Shown here in pieces: positions 14,989 to 21,178 of a stretch of 21,178 nucleotides of DNA. Position 1 is the first letter of the stretch, and each line of letters begins with the position of its first letter. The notes beneath the pieces were generated by a model. It saw only the letters and a list, made by a program, of their open reading frames with translations, ran no database searches and had not been told where the DNA came from. The stretch comes from an uncultured Clostridium sp. (GTDB lineage Bacteria > Bacillota > Clostridia > TANB77 > CAG-508). The DNA lies in NCBI GenBank assembly GCA_902462295.1, contig CABQAZ010000024.1, forward strand, positions 1 through 21,178, written 5' to 3'. The position numbers were made by a program, and so were the translations under genes.

Positions 14989-14994
14989 ATTATA
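14989..14994 (-). promoter_or_regulatory. -10 box of the nrdD promoter
   Basis: A minus-strand TATAAT (14994-14989) predicts transcription from about 14982, an 84-base leader. No TTGACA-like element lies 17 bases upstream. Instead the dyad at 15015-15030 occupies the -35 region, as in activator-dependent promoters. Confidence 0.55.
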
Positions 14995-15014
14995 CATTTA
15001 TTTTTTTAAAAAAC

Positions 15015-15030
15015 TGTTGCAAATGCAACA
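15015..15030. promoter_or_regulatory. Crp/Fnr-type dyad between nrdD and the regulator gene
   Basis: TGTTGCA-AA-TGCAACA has perfect 7-base arms around a two-base centre, in size and symmetry like Crp/Fnr sites (FNR: TTGAT-N4-ATCAA). Its centre (15022.5) lies about 40.5 bases upstream of the predicted nrdD start and about 60.5 bases upstream of the predicted start of the Crp/Fnr gene. Confidence 0.6.
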
Positions 15031-15049
15031 AAAATGAAATATAATTATT

Positions 15050-15076
15050 TTGATTTTTCATAATCTTTAGTATAAT
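15050..15076 (+). promoter_or_regulatory. Promoter of the Crp/Fnr gene
   Basis: A perfect TATAAT at 15071-15076 has TTGATT at 15050-15055 upstream with a 15-base spacer, shorter than ideal. Transcription would start near 15083, giving a leader of about 55 bases. The non-ideal spacing again fits activator help from the dyad at 15015-15030. Confidence 0.55.
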
Positions 15077-15137
15077 AATTATGTCGAATTTTGTACCTTT
15101 TGTGGCACAAGTTTTTGATAATTTGGAGGTTATTTTT

Positions 15138-15767
15138 ATGGATACTAATTTTGATAAAAAAAATTTTATAGAAAATTTTGTAACTCATTGTAATAAAGTT
15201 CAAATAAAAAAATTTATAAAAGGTGAAACTGTAACAACATATATAGAAAAACGTAACCAAATTTGTATTGTTTTATCAGGTGAAGTAGATTTAATAAGAT
15301 ATGATGTTAATGGAAATAAAACAATAATAAGTCATTTTGTTACTGATGATGTATTTGGTGAGGTTTTTTATCCTGCTAATACTAATAATGAACTTTTTGC
15401 TGTTGCACGTAAAAATTCTGAAATATTATTTTATACATATGATTCCTTACTTACAAAATGTAGACGTAATTGTGATTTTCATAAAATTCTTACTACTAGT
15501 TTAAGTGAACTTTTTTTAAATAATATTATTGAATTGAATTTACGTATTGAGTTACTTACAAAAAGAAGTACTAGAAGTAAAATTCTTTCTTATTTTGACA
15601 TCCTTTCAAAAGGTTCTTTAAGAAAAACATTTACCCTGCCTTATTCTTATACAGATTTAGCTGACTTTTTAAGTGTTGATAGAAGTGCTATGATGAGAGA
15701 ATTTAAGCTATTAATAGATGAGGGTTTTATAAAGAAAAATGGAAGTAAAATTACTTTGTTGTATTAA
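15138..15767 (+). CDS. Crp/Fnr-family transcription regulator
   Basis: A 209-residue regulator. A cupin-like sensor domain (about 20-110) contains FIKGETVTTYIEKRNQICIVLSGEVDLIRYD and DDVFGEVF. A long dimer helix follows (LSELFLNNIIELNLRIELLTKRSTRSKILSYF), and a winged helix ends the protein, with recognition-helix region DLADFLSVDRSAMMREFKLLIDEGFI at about 174-199. The arginine that binds cAMP in Crp is not evident. Cysteines lie at 18, 43, 108 and 112, and C108-x3-C112-x2-H115 could hold a metal, Fe-S cluster or heme, so the signal may be redox, oxygen or NO (inference). The start at 15138 is set by GGAGG eight bases upstream. The divergent neighbour nrdD is a likely target. Confidence 0.9.
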   Translation: MDTNFDKKNFIENFVTHCNKVQIKKFIKGETVTTYIEKRNQICIVLSGEVDLIRYDVNGNKTIISHFVTDDVFGEVFYPANTNNELFAVARKNSEILFYTYDSLLTKCRRNCDFHKILTTSLSELFLNNIIELNLRIELLTKRSTRSKILSYFDILSKGSLRKTFTLPYSYTDLADFLSVDRSAMMREFKLLIDEGFIKKNGSKITLLY

Positions 15768-15832
15768 TTCTTTGGTTATAATTAAAAAAAAATTGCATAC
15801 TAATTAAAAAAAGACATTTTGGAGGCTCTAGT

Positions 15833-17068
15833 ATGCAAAAATTAAAATTTATTTGTTCAATCTCAATAATTACTATAATATGCTTAACTACATCTTGTTT
15901 TAGTTTTTCTGAATATTACACATGGTCTGTTTTAGATAAATCAATACCTGTATCTACAGATTTAACAGAAAACAATGAAACTTCAGATAATAATTTTTTA
16001 AATTTAGAAGCTGAATCTGCTATTTTAATTGAGCAAAACAGTGGAAAGATTTTATATGAACACAATATTCATGAAAGACTGCATCCTGCAAGTGTAACAA
16101 AAGTTATGAGTCTTTTGCTTATTATGGAAGCATTAGACAGTGGAAAAATTACTCTTGATACTCAAATTCCATGTAGTAGTAACGCTTCAAGTATGGGTGG
16201 TTCACAAATCTGGCTTGACACAACTGAAACATTAAGTGTAAATGATATGTTAAAAGCTATTTGTGTTGTATCTGCGAATGATTGTGTTATGGCTCTTAGT
16301 GAATATCTTGGTGGAACTGAAGAGGGTTTTGTACAAATGATGAATACCAGAGCAAAAGAACTTGGAATGAATGACACAACATTTAAAAATTGTCACGGTC
16401 TTGATGAAGATGAACATTTAACTTCTGCATATGATATAGCATTAATGTCAAGAGAACTTTTAATGAATCATCCAACTATCACTAATTATTCAACAATATG
16501 GACAGATACATTAAGAGATGGTAAATCTGCACTTTCAAATACCAATAAATTAGTACGTAATTATGCAGGTTGCACAGGTTTAAAAACAGGTTCTACTTCT
16601 CTTGCATTATTTAATCTTTCAGCATCTGCTACAAGAGATGGATTATCCTTAATCGCTGTTGTTATGAAAGCACCCACATCAGCACTTCGTTTTAGTAATG
16701 CTACAAGTCTTTTAGATTATGGTTTTAGTAATTATTCATATAAGTCTTTTGGAAATCAAGGAGAAACTGTAAAACAAATTGCTGTAACTAAAGGTTTATC
16801 TGAAACTGTAAATGCCGTTTATGAAACGTCTCCATCATTTTTAATAAAAAAAGGTGAAGAATCAGGAATTACCTATGAAATCAATTTAAATGAATCTGTT
16901 CAAGCACCTATTTCTCAAGGTCAAACTCTTGGGACAATAAAATATTCTTTAAATGGTACAGAACTTGCAAGTGTTAACTTAGTTGCTGAAACCTCTGTTG
17001 ATAAAATTCAATTATTCAATATGATTAAACATATATTTAACAACTGGTTTACTTTACTGCGTATCTAA
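15833..17068 (+). CDS. dacF: D-alanyl-D-alanine carboxypeptidase (DacF/DacA, PBP5-type)
   Basis: This peptidase removes the terminal D-alanine from peptidoglycan stem peptides on the outer face of the membrane. It has 411 residues. A hydrophobic signal peptide covers about residues 5-22, ending near SC, a poor lipobox. The penicillin-binding domain has SxxK S87-VTK90 in PASVTK, SxN S147-AN149, and KTG 251-253 in GLKTGSTSLALF. A beta-rich C-terminal domain follows, and an amphipathic helix (IQLFNMIKHIFNNWFTLL) probably anchors the protein to the membrane. GGAGG precedes the ATG at 15833. It is 65 bases after the Crp/Fnr gene; TATAAT at 15777-15782 may start its own transcript. Whether it is vegetative (DacA) or sporulation-type (DacF) cannot be decided; spoIIA genes do not follow. 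Confidence 0.9.
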   Translation: MQKLKFICSISIITIICLTTSCFSFSEYYTWSVLDKSIPVSTDLTENNETSDNNFLNLEAESAILIEQNSGKILYEHNIHERLHPASVTKVMSLLLIMEALDSGKITLDTQIPCSSNASSMGGSQIWLDTTETLSVNDMLKAICVVSANDCVMALSEYLGGTEEGFVQMMNTRAKELGMNDTTFKNCHGLDEDEHLTSAYDIALMSRELLMNHPTITNYSTIWTDTLRDGKSALSNTNKLVRNYAGCTGLKTGSTSLALFNLSASATRDGLSLIAVVMKAPTSALRFSNATSLLDYGFSNYSYKSFGNQGETVKQIAVTKGLSETVNAVYETSPSFLIKKGEESGITYEINLNESVQAPISQGQTLGTIKYSLNGTELASVNLVAETSVDKIQLFNMIKHIFNNWFTLLRI

Positions 17069-17113
17069 AAATTATAAAACCCATTATCTTGTAATGATTT
17101 TTTATAATTTTTT
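17067..17113 (+). terminator. Terminator of the D,D-carboxypeptidase gene
   Basis: AAAAATTATAAAA (17067-17079) pairs with TTTTATAATTTTT (17100-17112), and CATTA/TAATG extends the stem inside. It begins at the stop codon of the gene and ends in a T run. The stem is long but A+T-rich. Confidence 0.75.
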
Positions 17114-17125
17114 CGTTAAAAGCTC

Positions 17126-17154
17126 TTGTTTTTTTTTGAATTATATGGTAAACT
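17126..17154 (+). promoter_or_regulatory. rpmB promoter
   Basis: TTGTTT at 17126-17131, a 17-base spacer and TAAACT at 17149-17154. A TG one base before the -10 box makes it an extended -10 type. Transcription would start near 17161, about 40 bases before the rpmB start. Confidence 0.6.
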
Positions 17155-17200
17155 AGTTACTAGTCATGTTTATAAATTAAAATAGGAGGTGTATTTAATC

Positions 17201-17398
17201 ATGGCAAAATGTGAAATTTGTGAAAAAACAGCAATTCATGGAAATAAATTAAGTATAACTCGTTCTCATATAAGTAAAAGATCTCCACGTACATGGAAAC
17301 CAAACTTAAGAACAGTAAAAGCTGATGTTGATGGAGAAATCAAAAAAATTCATGTATGTGCTAAATGTTTAAAAAACGGAAAAGTTAAAAGAGCATAA
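17201..17398 (+). CDS. rpmB: 50S ribosomal protein L28
   Basis: L28 is a small basic protein of the large ribosomal subunit. It has 65 residues, the usual length. It begins MAKCEICEKTAIHGNKLS and has SHISKRSPRTWKPNLRTVKA in the middle. It ends IHVCAKCLKNGKVKRA. The two Cys pairs C4-x2-C7 and C52-x2-C55 form the zinc ribbon of the C+ version of L28, which suggests zinc-replete use. AGGAGGTG stands before the ATG at 17201; a possible start four codons earlier has no site. It is a monocistronic gene with its own promoter and terminator. Confidence 0.97.
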   Translation: MAKCEICEKTAIHGNKLSITRSHISKRSPRTWKPNLRTVKADVDGEIKKIHVCAKCLKNGKVKRA

Positions 17399-17400
17399 TA

Positions 17401-17430
17401 AAAAAACGCTAATTAAAAAGCGTTTTTTTT
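17401..17430. terminator. Bidirectional terminator between rpmB and the RNHCP gene
   Basis: AAAAAACGC (17401-17409) and GCGTTTTTT (17420-17428) form a 9-bp stem with A and T runs on both sides, so it can stop both the plus-strand rpmB transcript and the minus-strand RNHCP transcript. Confidence 0.88.
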
Positions 17431-17743
17431 ATTGTTTAGAACTCAATTTTATAATCTCATCCATATTATCATCTTCTGCCATTTTATTCTTACGTATTGC
17501 CCCACATTTTTTACATTTAAACACAATAACATATCCCTTTTTAGAATTTATTTCTAATCCTATTGGTTCTAACATACCATGGCATTCTTCTGCTCTATCT
17601 CCTGGATTTATATCCAAATGTTTAGAATGTAAACAATATGGGCAATGATTTCTACATGTATAACCCAATTTAGGAACTTTTTTACCACAATTTTCACATA
17701 TAAATTCTTCATCGATTTTTGTGAATTTACTTGTTTCTAACAT
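17429..17743 (-). CDS. RNHCP-domain zinc-finger protein
   Basis: A 104-residue protein with the RNHCP motif that names its family (PF12647), found in Firmicutes and Actinobacteria; its function is unknown. Cysteine pairs are C16-ENC-C19, the motif CRNHCPYC at 30-37 followed by LHSKHLD, then PGDRAEEC, and KCKKCG near 78-83. These give two probable zinc knuckles, consistent with nucleic-acid binding, though that is inference. The start is taken at the ATG at 17743 because an AAAGGA site precedes it; a TTG seven codons upstream is possible but unlikely. It follows the nucleoside kinase by 56 bases on the same strand, probably in one transcript, and ends at the shared terminator with rpmB. Confidence 0.85.
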   Translation of the reverse strand: MLETSKFTKIDEEFICENCGKKVPKLGYTCRNHCPYCLHSKHLDINPGDRAEECHGMLEPIGLEINSKKGYVIVFKCKKCGAIRKNKMAEDDNMDEIIKLSSKQ

Positions 17744-17799
17744 AATCTTTCCTTTCTTTCCCAAAATGTAACCTAAAATACCCGGTCCCAGAGGGGAAA

Positions 17800-19407
17800 T
17801 TAGCCTTTAAAGTCGCCTCCACCAAGGAATTCTTTAAGCAAAGAATTTGATGGAACTAAATCTTTTGAAATTGGTTCAAAATAACGTAATATTTCTATCA
17901 ATCTCTGTGCTTCAGCATATTCTGGTTCTGAACTTGTTATTTGCTCTAATAAAGGCATTGCTTCATTTTTTAATACTCCTAATTCATAAATTAATGATGT
18001 GTTAAAAATACTGTCTGCTTCTTCTTGAAATGGGAATATATTTTTTTCTTCACCTATATTTACATTATTCCATGTTGAAATTGTATTTTTAGCTGTATAT
18101 CCTCTAAATTGATTATCTCTAACAATTCTTCTTATTAATCTTGTGTCTGTTGTTGAAATTCTATTAAATGCATCCATATTAAGTACAGTTAATGCACTTA
18201 TATAAACTTTATATTTTTGGTCATGTGGTATTTTTTCTGTTAATTTATCATTTAAACAATGAATTCCCTCAATTACAAGTACGTCATCTTTTTCCATTTT
18301 TATCTTATTTCCATTATATATTTTTCTTCCCTCATGGAAATCAAACTCTGGCATTTCTACTTCTTCACCATTTAATAATGCTAATAAATGTCTATTAAAT
18401 AATTCTGTATCTATAGCGTTAATACTTTCAAAATCATATTCTCCTTTTTCATTTAATGGTGTTTGTTCTCTTTCTACAAAATAATTATCAACTGATATTG
18501 TTACAGGTCTTAATCCATTTATTTTTAATTGAATTCCTAATCTTTGTGCAAATGTTGTTTTTCCTGATGATGATGGTCCTGCTATTAAAATCATTTTCAC
18601 ACCTTTTTTAGCAGAAATTTTGTCTGCAATTTGTGAAATCTTTTTTTCATGTAAAGCTTCTGATAATAATATTAGATATTTTATTTTATCTTCTTTTACA
18701 GTTTTATTTAATCTGTATACTGTTCCAACATTTAATACTTTATAGATTGTTTCATATTCTTTTAATGCCCATAATAATTTTTTTGTTTCTTTGAACTCTG
18801 GCAATACATTTACATTATCTGAGCTTGGATATCTTAGTAAGAACCCATCACTATATTTTTGTATATCAAATAATTTTGTAATACCTGTATGTGTTCCTAT
18901 TACTTCATAAAAATAATTAAAGTAATCATCACAATAATACATATTTATATCTTTTTTTTCTTCTACATCAAATTGTAATCTTCCTTTTGGTGTATTTGTT
19001 TCTTTGTAAAATTTTTCTGCTTCTTCTCTTGTCATTGTTCTTTTTTCTATTTTTAAGTCTCTATCAATTATTTCTTGCATTTTTACTTTTATATTTTCTA
19101 ACATTTCTTCTGTTACTTCCATGTTTTCTATATTGCAATACATTGCATTTGATAATTGATAATTTACTACTACATGTGCTTTCGGATATAAATGCCAAAA
19201 GGCTTTTCCCATTATAAATGTTAGCGTTCTTCTATATATTTTCATTCCCTCTTTAGAATTAATTTCTATTAATTCTATTTTTCCGTCTTCTTTTACTTCG
19301 TCATCTAAATTTTTGTATTCATTATTATATTTTGCTCCTATTACTGGATATTCACTTTTTTCTATTTGTTCTTTTAATATTTTTGATATTTTTGTATTTG
19401 TTTCCAT
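17800..19407 (-). CDS. Nucleoside (uridine-type) kinase fused to a ThrRS-like N-terminal region
   Basis: A 535-residue protein of two parts. The C-terminal part is a phosphoribulokinase/uridine-kinase domain with Walker A GPSSSGKTT at residues 277-285, DNYF at 308-311, and VIEGIHCLN near 378, the pattern of enzymes that phosphorylate uridine or cytidine. The N-terminal 270 residues resemble the TGS and second additional domains of threonyl-tRNA synthetase, as in a known clostridial nucleoside-kinase family. The usual catalytic HxxxH of the ThrRS editing domain is not seen. Substrate and the role of the N-terminal part are unproven. An AAGGA site precedes the ATG at 19407. It has a fair sigma-A promoter and a 90-base leader. 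Confidence 0.85.
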   Translation of the reverse strand: METNTKISKILKEQIEKSEYPVIGAKYNNEYKNLDDEVKEDGKIELIEINSKEGMKIYRRTLTFIMGKAFWHLYPKAHVVVNYQLSNAMYCNIENMEVTEEMLENIKVKMQEIIDRDLKIEKRTMTREEAEKFYKETNTPKGRLQFDVEEKKDINMYYCDDYFNYFYEVIGTHTGITKLFDIQKYSDGFLLRYPSSDNVNVLPEFKETKKLLWALKEYETIYKVLNVGTVYRLNKTVKEDKIKYLILLSEALHEKKISQIADKISAKKGVKMILIAGPSSSGKTTFAQRLGIQLKINGLRPVTISVDNYFVEREQTPLNEKGEYDFESINAIDTELFNRHLLALLNGEEVEMPEFDFHEGRKIYNGNKIKMEKDDVLVIEGIHCLNDKLTEKIPHDQKYKVYISALTVLNMDAFNRISTTDTRLIRRIVRDNQFRGYTAKNTISTWNNVNIGEEKNIFPFQEEADSIFNTSLIYELGVLKNEAMPLLEQITSSEPEYAEAQRLIEILRYFEPISKDLVPSNSLLKEFLGGGDFKG

Positions 19408-19494
19408 ATGTTTTTTCCTTATTAATATATTTAGGTTTTTACTAAAGGATTTGCCTATAAACCTTTATAATTATAACTTTTAACAATCAGAGAT

Positions 19495-19523
19495 ATTTTA
19501 CTATATATTTTTTTTAAAATCAA
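19495..19523 (-). promoter_or_regulatory. Promoter of the nucleoside kinase gene
   Basis: Minus-strand TTGATT (19523-19518), a 17-base A-rich spacer and TAAAAT (19500-19495). Transcription near 19488 gives a leader of about 80 bases that contains AGGTTT/AAACCT, a possible weak hairpin. Confidence 0.6.
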
Positions 19524-19524
19524 G

Positions 19525-19555
19525 TGCATATTTCTCTCTTTTTATGTATATACTT
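19525..19555 (+). promoter_or_regulatory. Possible sigma-G promoter of sspH
   Basis: TGCATA at 19525-19530, an 18-base spacer and TATACTT at 19549-19555 resemble the sigma-G pattern (TGAATA, 17-18 bases, CATACTA). Spore SASP genes are normally read by sigma-G in the forespore. In such A+T-rich DNA the match could be chance. Confidence 0.35.
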
Positions 19556-19621
19556 ATTATATATTTAAATTACATAAGCAAAATAATCACTATTGCCAAA
19601 TGTAATGGAATGGAGGTTTTT

Positions 19622-19804
19622 ATGAATTTTAATAGAGTTCAAGATGTTTTAAATAATAAAGAAAAAGTAGATATTTTTTATGATGAACGTCCTGTTTGGA
19701 TTCAAGGTGTTAATAATCATATTGCTAAGGTCGGTTTTATTGATAATTTTGAAGAACGTGATGTTTTTATAGAAGATTTGTATGAAAGAAATTTATATAA
19801 TTAG
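19622..19804 (+). CDS. sspH: Small acid-soluble spore protein, H type
   Basis: H-type SASPs are small proteins made in the developing forespore and stored in the spore core; they are unrelated to the DNA-coating alpha/beta type. This one has 60 residues, the family's usual size. It starts MNFNRVQDVLNNKEKVDIFYDERPVWI and then QGVNNHIAKVGFIDNFEERDVFIEDLYE, which matches the family pattern of an N-R-x2-x-I/V-L start, a P-V-W-I core, and an acidic V-x-V-x-E-L end. GGAGG lies five bases before the ATG at 19622. The sequence from the ribosome-binding site to the start (TGGAGGTTTTTATG) is the same as in front of the unknown gene at 995. It marks the organism as a spore former. Confidence 0.88.
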   Translation: MNFNRVQDVLNNKEKVDIFYDERPVWIQGVNNHIAKVGFIDNFEERDVFIEDLYERNLYN

Positions 19805-19823
19805 TTTAATTGTTTTTTCATAA

Positions 19824-19871
19824 TAAAAAGAGGAATACACAAAACTTAATATATGTTTTCCTCTTAATTTA
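19824..19871. terminator. Bidirectional terminator between sspH and rpsR
   Basis: AAGAGGAA (19828-19835) and TTCCTCTT (19858-19865) form an 8-bp stem, with A residues before it and T residues after, placed between the convergent genes sspH and rpsR. It can serve both strands. Confidence 0.75.
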
Positions 19872-19898
19872 TTATTAATATACTTAAATCTTGCTATT

Positions 19899-20183
19899 TT
19901 AGTCTTTTGCTGAATATGGTAATATAGCAATATGTCTTGCTCTTTTTACAGCAAGTGTTATATCTCTTTGATGTTTTGCACAAGCCCCTGTTGTTCTTCT
20001 TGGTAATATTTTACCTTTATCATTGATAAACTTTCTTAATTGTTCAGGATTTTTATAATCTAATACAAAATTTTTGTCATTGCATAATGCACAAACTTTT
20101 TTTCTTTGTTTTCTGAACTTTGGATTAAAGTCATCATCATAATTGTTGTTTCTATTATTTCTCTTTTTATTTTTGTCTGCCAT
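19899..20183 (-). CDS. rpsR: 30S ribosomal protein S18
   Basis: S18 pairs with S6 on the platform of the small ribosomal subunit. It has 94 residues. A basic, Asn-rich N-terminal extension of about 28 residues (MADKNKKRNNRNNN) precedes the conserved core: KKVCALC, IDYKN-like LDYKNPEQLRKFI, KILPRRTTGACAKHQRDITLAVKRARHIAILPY. CxxC at 31-34 and the Cys/His in GACAKHQ form the zinc-binding C+ version. AGGAGGGG precedes the ATG at 20183. It is the last gene of the classic rpsF-ssb-rpsR operon, 43 bases after ssb. Confidence 0.97.
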   Translation of the reverse strand: MADKNKKRNNRNNNYDDDFNPKFRKQRKKVCALCNDKNFVLDYKNPEQLRKFINDKGKILPRRTTGACAKHQRDITLAVKRARHIAILPYSAKD

Positions 20184-20226
20184 TTATATTCCCCTCCTTG
20201 TTCTTAAAATGGTTTATTATTATATT

Positions 20227-20664
20227 TTAAAATGGTAAGTCATCACTTGAAGATACTTCAAAATCTGAACCTCCTACTGTTGTTGCTCCTGGAATTGAAC
20301 TTCCAAATGTATTTTCAAATGCAGAACTTGAACCTTCTCCATCTCTTTTACTATCTGCAAAATATGCTTCTTCAGCAACAACTTCTGTAACATAGTGTTT
20401 TTGACCTTGCTCGTCATCCCATGTTCTTGTTTGAATTCTTCCAATGATTCCAACTTGTTGACCTTTCTTAAAGTATTTACTGCAAAATTCTCCTAATTTA
20501 CTCCATGCTACTATATTTATAAAGTCTGCTTGTCTTTCTTCTCCTTGTCTTGCAAATCTTCTGTTTACAGCTAATGAGAATGATGCTACTACTGTATTAT
20601 TGGTTTGTGTATATCTTACCTCTGGGTCTCTTGTTAATCTACCCATTAAAATTACTTTGTTCAT
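20227..20664 (-). CDS. ssb: Single-stranded DNA-binding protein
   Basis: SSB coats single-stranded DNA at forks and repair sites and recruits partner proteins with its C-terminal tip. It has 145 residues. The OB fold starts MNKVILMGRLTRDPEVRYTQTNNTVVASFSLAVNRRF and includes DFINIVAWSKLGEFCSKYFKKGQQVGIIGRIQTRTW. A short flexible linker rich in Gly and Ser follows (about 112-138), and the tip SSDDLPF is intact. The linker is shorter than in many SSBs. AAAGG lies upstream of the ATG at 20664. It is placed between rpsF and rpsR, the standard bacterial arrangement. Confidence 0.97.
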   Translation of the reverse strand: MNKVILMGRLTRDPEVRYTQTNNTVVASFSLAVNRRFARQGEERQADFINIVAWSKLGEFCSKYFKKGQQVGIIGRIQTRTWDDEQGQKHYVTEVVAEEAYFADSKRDGEGSSSAFENTFGSSIPGATTVGGSDFEVSSSDDLPF

Positions 20665-20723
20665 ATTTTATCACTTTACCTTTCTACTTTATTCAGGCCC
20701 CTCTGTTTCCTATTTGTTTTTTC

Positions 20724-21002
20724 TTATTTTTTTATTGTGATGAATTTTAATACTTCATCAGTTATTCTGTAAATTCTTTCTAGTTCTGTTATAGCTTGTG
20801 GATTTGATTCAAAGTTGAATTGTACATAATATGCTTCTTTGTTCTTTTTTATTTCATATGCTAATTTTCTTTTTCCCATATCTACAACTTCTTCTACTTT
20901 TCCATTTTCATTTATTAATCCTGTAAACTTATCTTGTAAAGCTTTTAAACCAGCTTCATCAACGTTTGGATTAATAATGATAACACTTTCGTATTTGTTC
21001 AT
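20724..21002 (-). CDS. rpsF: 30S ribosomal protein S6
   Basis: S6 binds S18 on the small subunit platform. It has 92 residues, the usual length. It begins MNKYESVIIINPNVDEAGLKAL, has VEEVVDMGKRKLAYEIKKNKEAYYVQFNFES in the middle and ends YRITDEVLKFITIKK. The ATG at 21002 is chosen because GGAGGTG stands five bases upstream; a GTG start three codons earlier would lie inside that site. It is the first gene of the operon, with a promoter at 21073-21102 and a small hairpin in its leader. Confidence 0.97.
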   Translation of the reverse strand: MNKYESVIIINPNVDEAGLKALQDKFTGLINENGKVEEVVDMGKRKLAYEIKKNKEAYYVQFNFESNPQAITELERIYRITDEVLKFITIKK

Positions 21003-21028
21003 TATTTTCACCTCCTCTTGGATATATA

Positions 21029-21045
21029 ACTCATTTTTTATGAGT
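21029..21045 (-). promoter_or_regulatory. Hairpin in the rpsF leader
   Basis: ACTCAT and ATGAGT pair over 6 bases around a five-base loop, about 10 bases before the rpsF ribosome-binding site. The S6-S18 complex is known to bind leaders of rpsF operons at a structured element; whether this is that element is uncertain, since I do not see its CCG bulge clearly. Confidence 0.35.
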
Positions 21046-21072
21046 AAGGTTGATTGTCGAGTTTTGTTTTTT

Positions 21073-21102
21073 ATTATAACTCTGACAAAAAATAAAAAAC
21101 AA
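21073..21102 (-). promoter_or_regulatory. Promoter of rpsF-ssb-rpsR
   Basis: Minus-strand TTGTTT (21102-21097), an 18-base spacer and TATAAT (21078-21073). The -35 box lies inside the terminator stem of the upstream tRNA gene, so the two signals overlap. Confidence 0.55.
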
Positions 21103-21121
21103 ACGATTTCCCGTTTGTTTT
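21091..21121 (-). terminator. Terminator of the tRNA-Gly transcript
   Basis: AAAACAAACG and CGTTTGTTTT (21096-21105 and 21112-21121) form a 10-bp stem, with a T-rich tail on the minus strand. It starts 4 bases after the tRNA CCA end. Confidence 0.85.
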
Positions 21122-21124
21122 ATT

Positions 21125-21178
<54 letters not shown>

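Noticed and set aside
15045..15260. Minus-strand 71-residue frame over the regulator gene start
   Set aside because: It overlaps the regulatory region and the well-supported Crp/Fnr gene, and its product is an A+T-composition artefact.
15793..15823. TGCATA plus CATTTT as a sigma-G promoter for the D,D-carboxypeptidase gene
   Set aside because: Transcription would begin inside or after the ribosome-binding site and the -10 match is poor.
17776..17795. TGGGACCGGG on the minus strand, slightly like a T-box specifier-end motif
   Set aside because: There is no room for a T-box leader, since the nucleoside kinase gene ends at 17800, and the next gene is not an amino-acid or tRNA-synthetase gene.

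Overview
The window comes from a very A+T-rich, spore-forming, anaerobic Bacillota, most likely a clostridium. The evidence is the hrcA-grpE-dnaK-dnaJ heat-shock order with CIRCE operators, an oxygen-sensitive class III ribonucleotide reductase (NrdD), an H-type small acid-soluble spore protein, a DacF/DacA-type D,D-carboxypeptidase, and the rpsF-ssb-rpsR order. No species can be named from the sequence alone. Most genes lie on the minus strand.

Layout. 1-586: 5' part of class II fructose-bisphosphate aldolase (-) with a consensus promoter. 676-840: a 54-residue DUF1540 protein (-). 995-1276: a small unknown protein (+) behind a sigma-E-like promoter. 1284-3002: recN (-) with a consensus promoter and a LexA-like box. 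3060-3239: a rod-shaped inverted-repeat element with the architecture of 6S RNA, coding for nothing. 3290-7073: yqeY, an ArsP_2-type metal exporter, obgE and trpS (all -). 7108-7695: a lone, less A+T-rich unknown gene (-) with its own promoter and terminator. 7717-12676: dnaJ, dnaK, grpE and hrcA (-) with two CIRCE-like operators. 12718-14898: nrdD (-). 15138-17068: a Crp/Fnr regulator and a D,D-carboxypeptidase (+). 17201-17398: rpmB (+). 17429-19407: an RNHCP zinc protein and a nucleoside kinase (-). 19622-19804: sspH (+). 19899-21002: rpsR, ssb and rpsF (-). 21125-21178: part of a tRNA-Gly(UCC) (-).

How the parts work together. The heat-shock block is self-regulated: HrcA represses its own promoter through CIRCE, with hairpins before dnaK and between dnaK and dnaJ likely tuning the ratio of products. 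The Crp/Fnr gene and nrdD are divergent around one dyad that sits near -41 for nrdD and near -61 for the regulator, the standard activation positions for this family. This suggests a regulator that controls both itself and anaerobic dNTP synthesis. The spore-linked genes (sspH and the 93-residue protein) share the same RBS-to-start block.

The least explained parts are the 180-bp rod element at 3060-3239, the isolated gene at 7222-7593 with a possible frameshifted tail, and the small protein at 995-1276.
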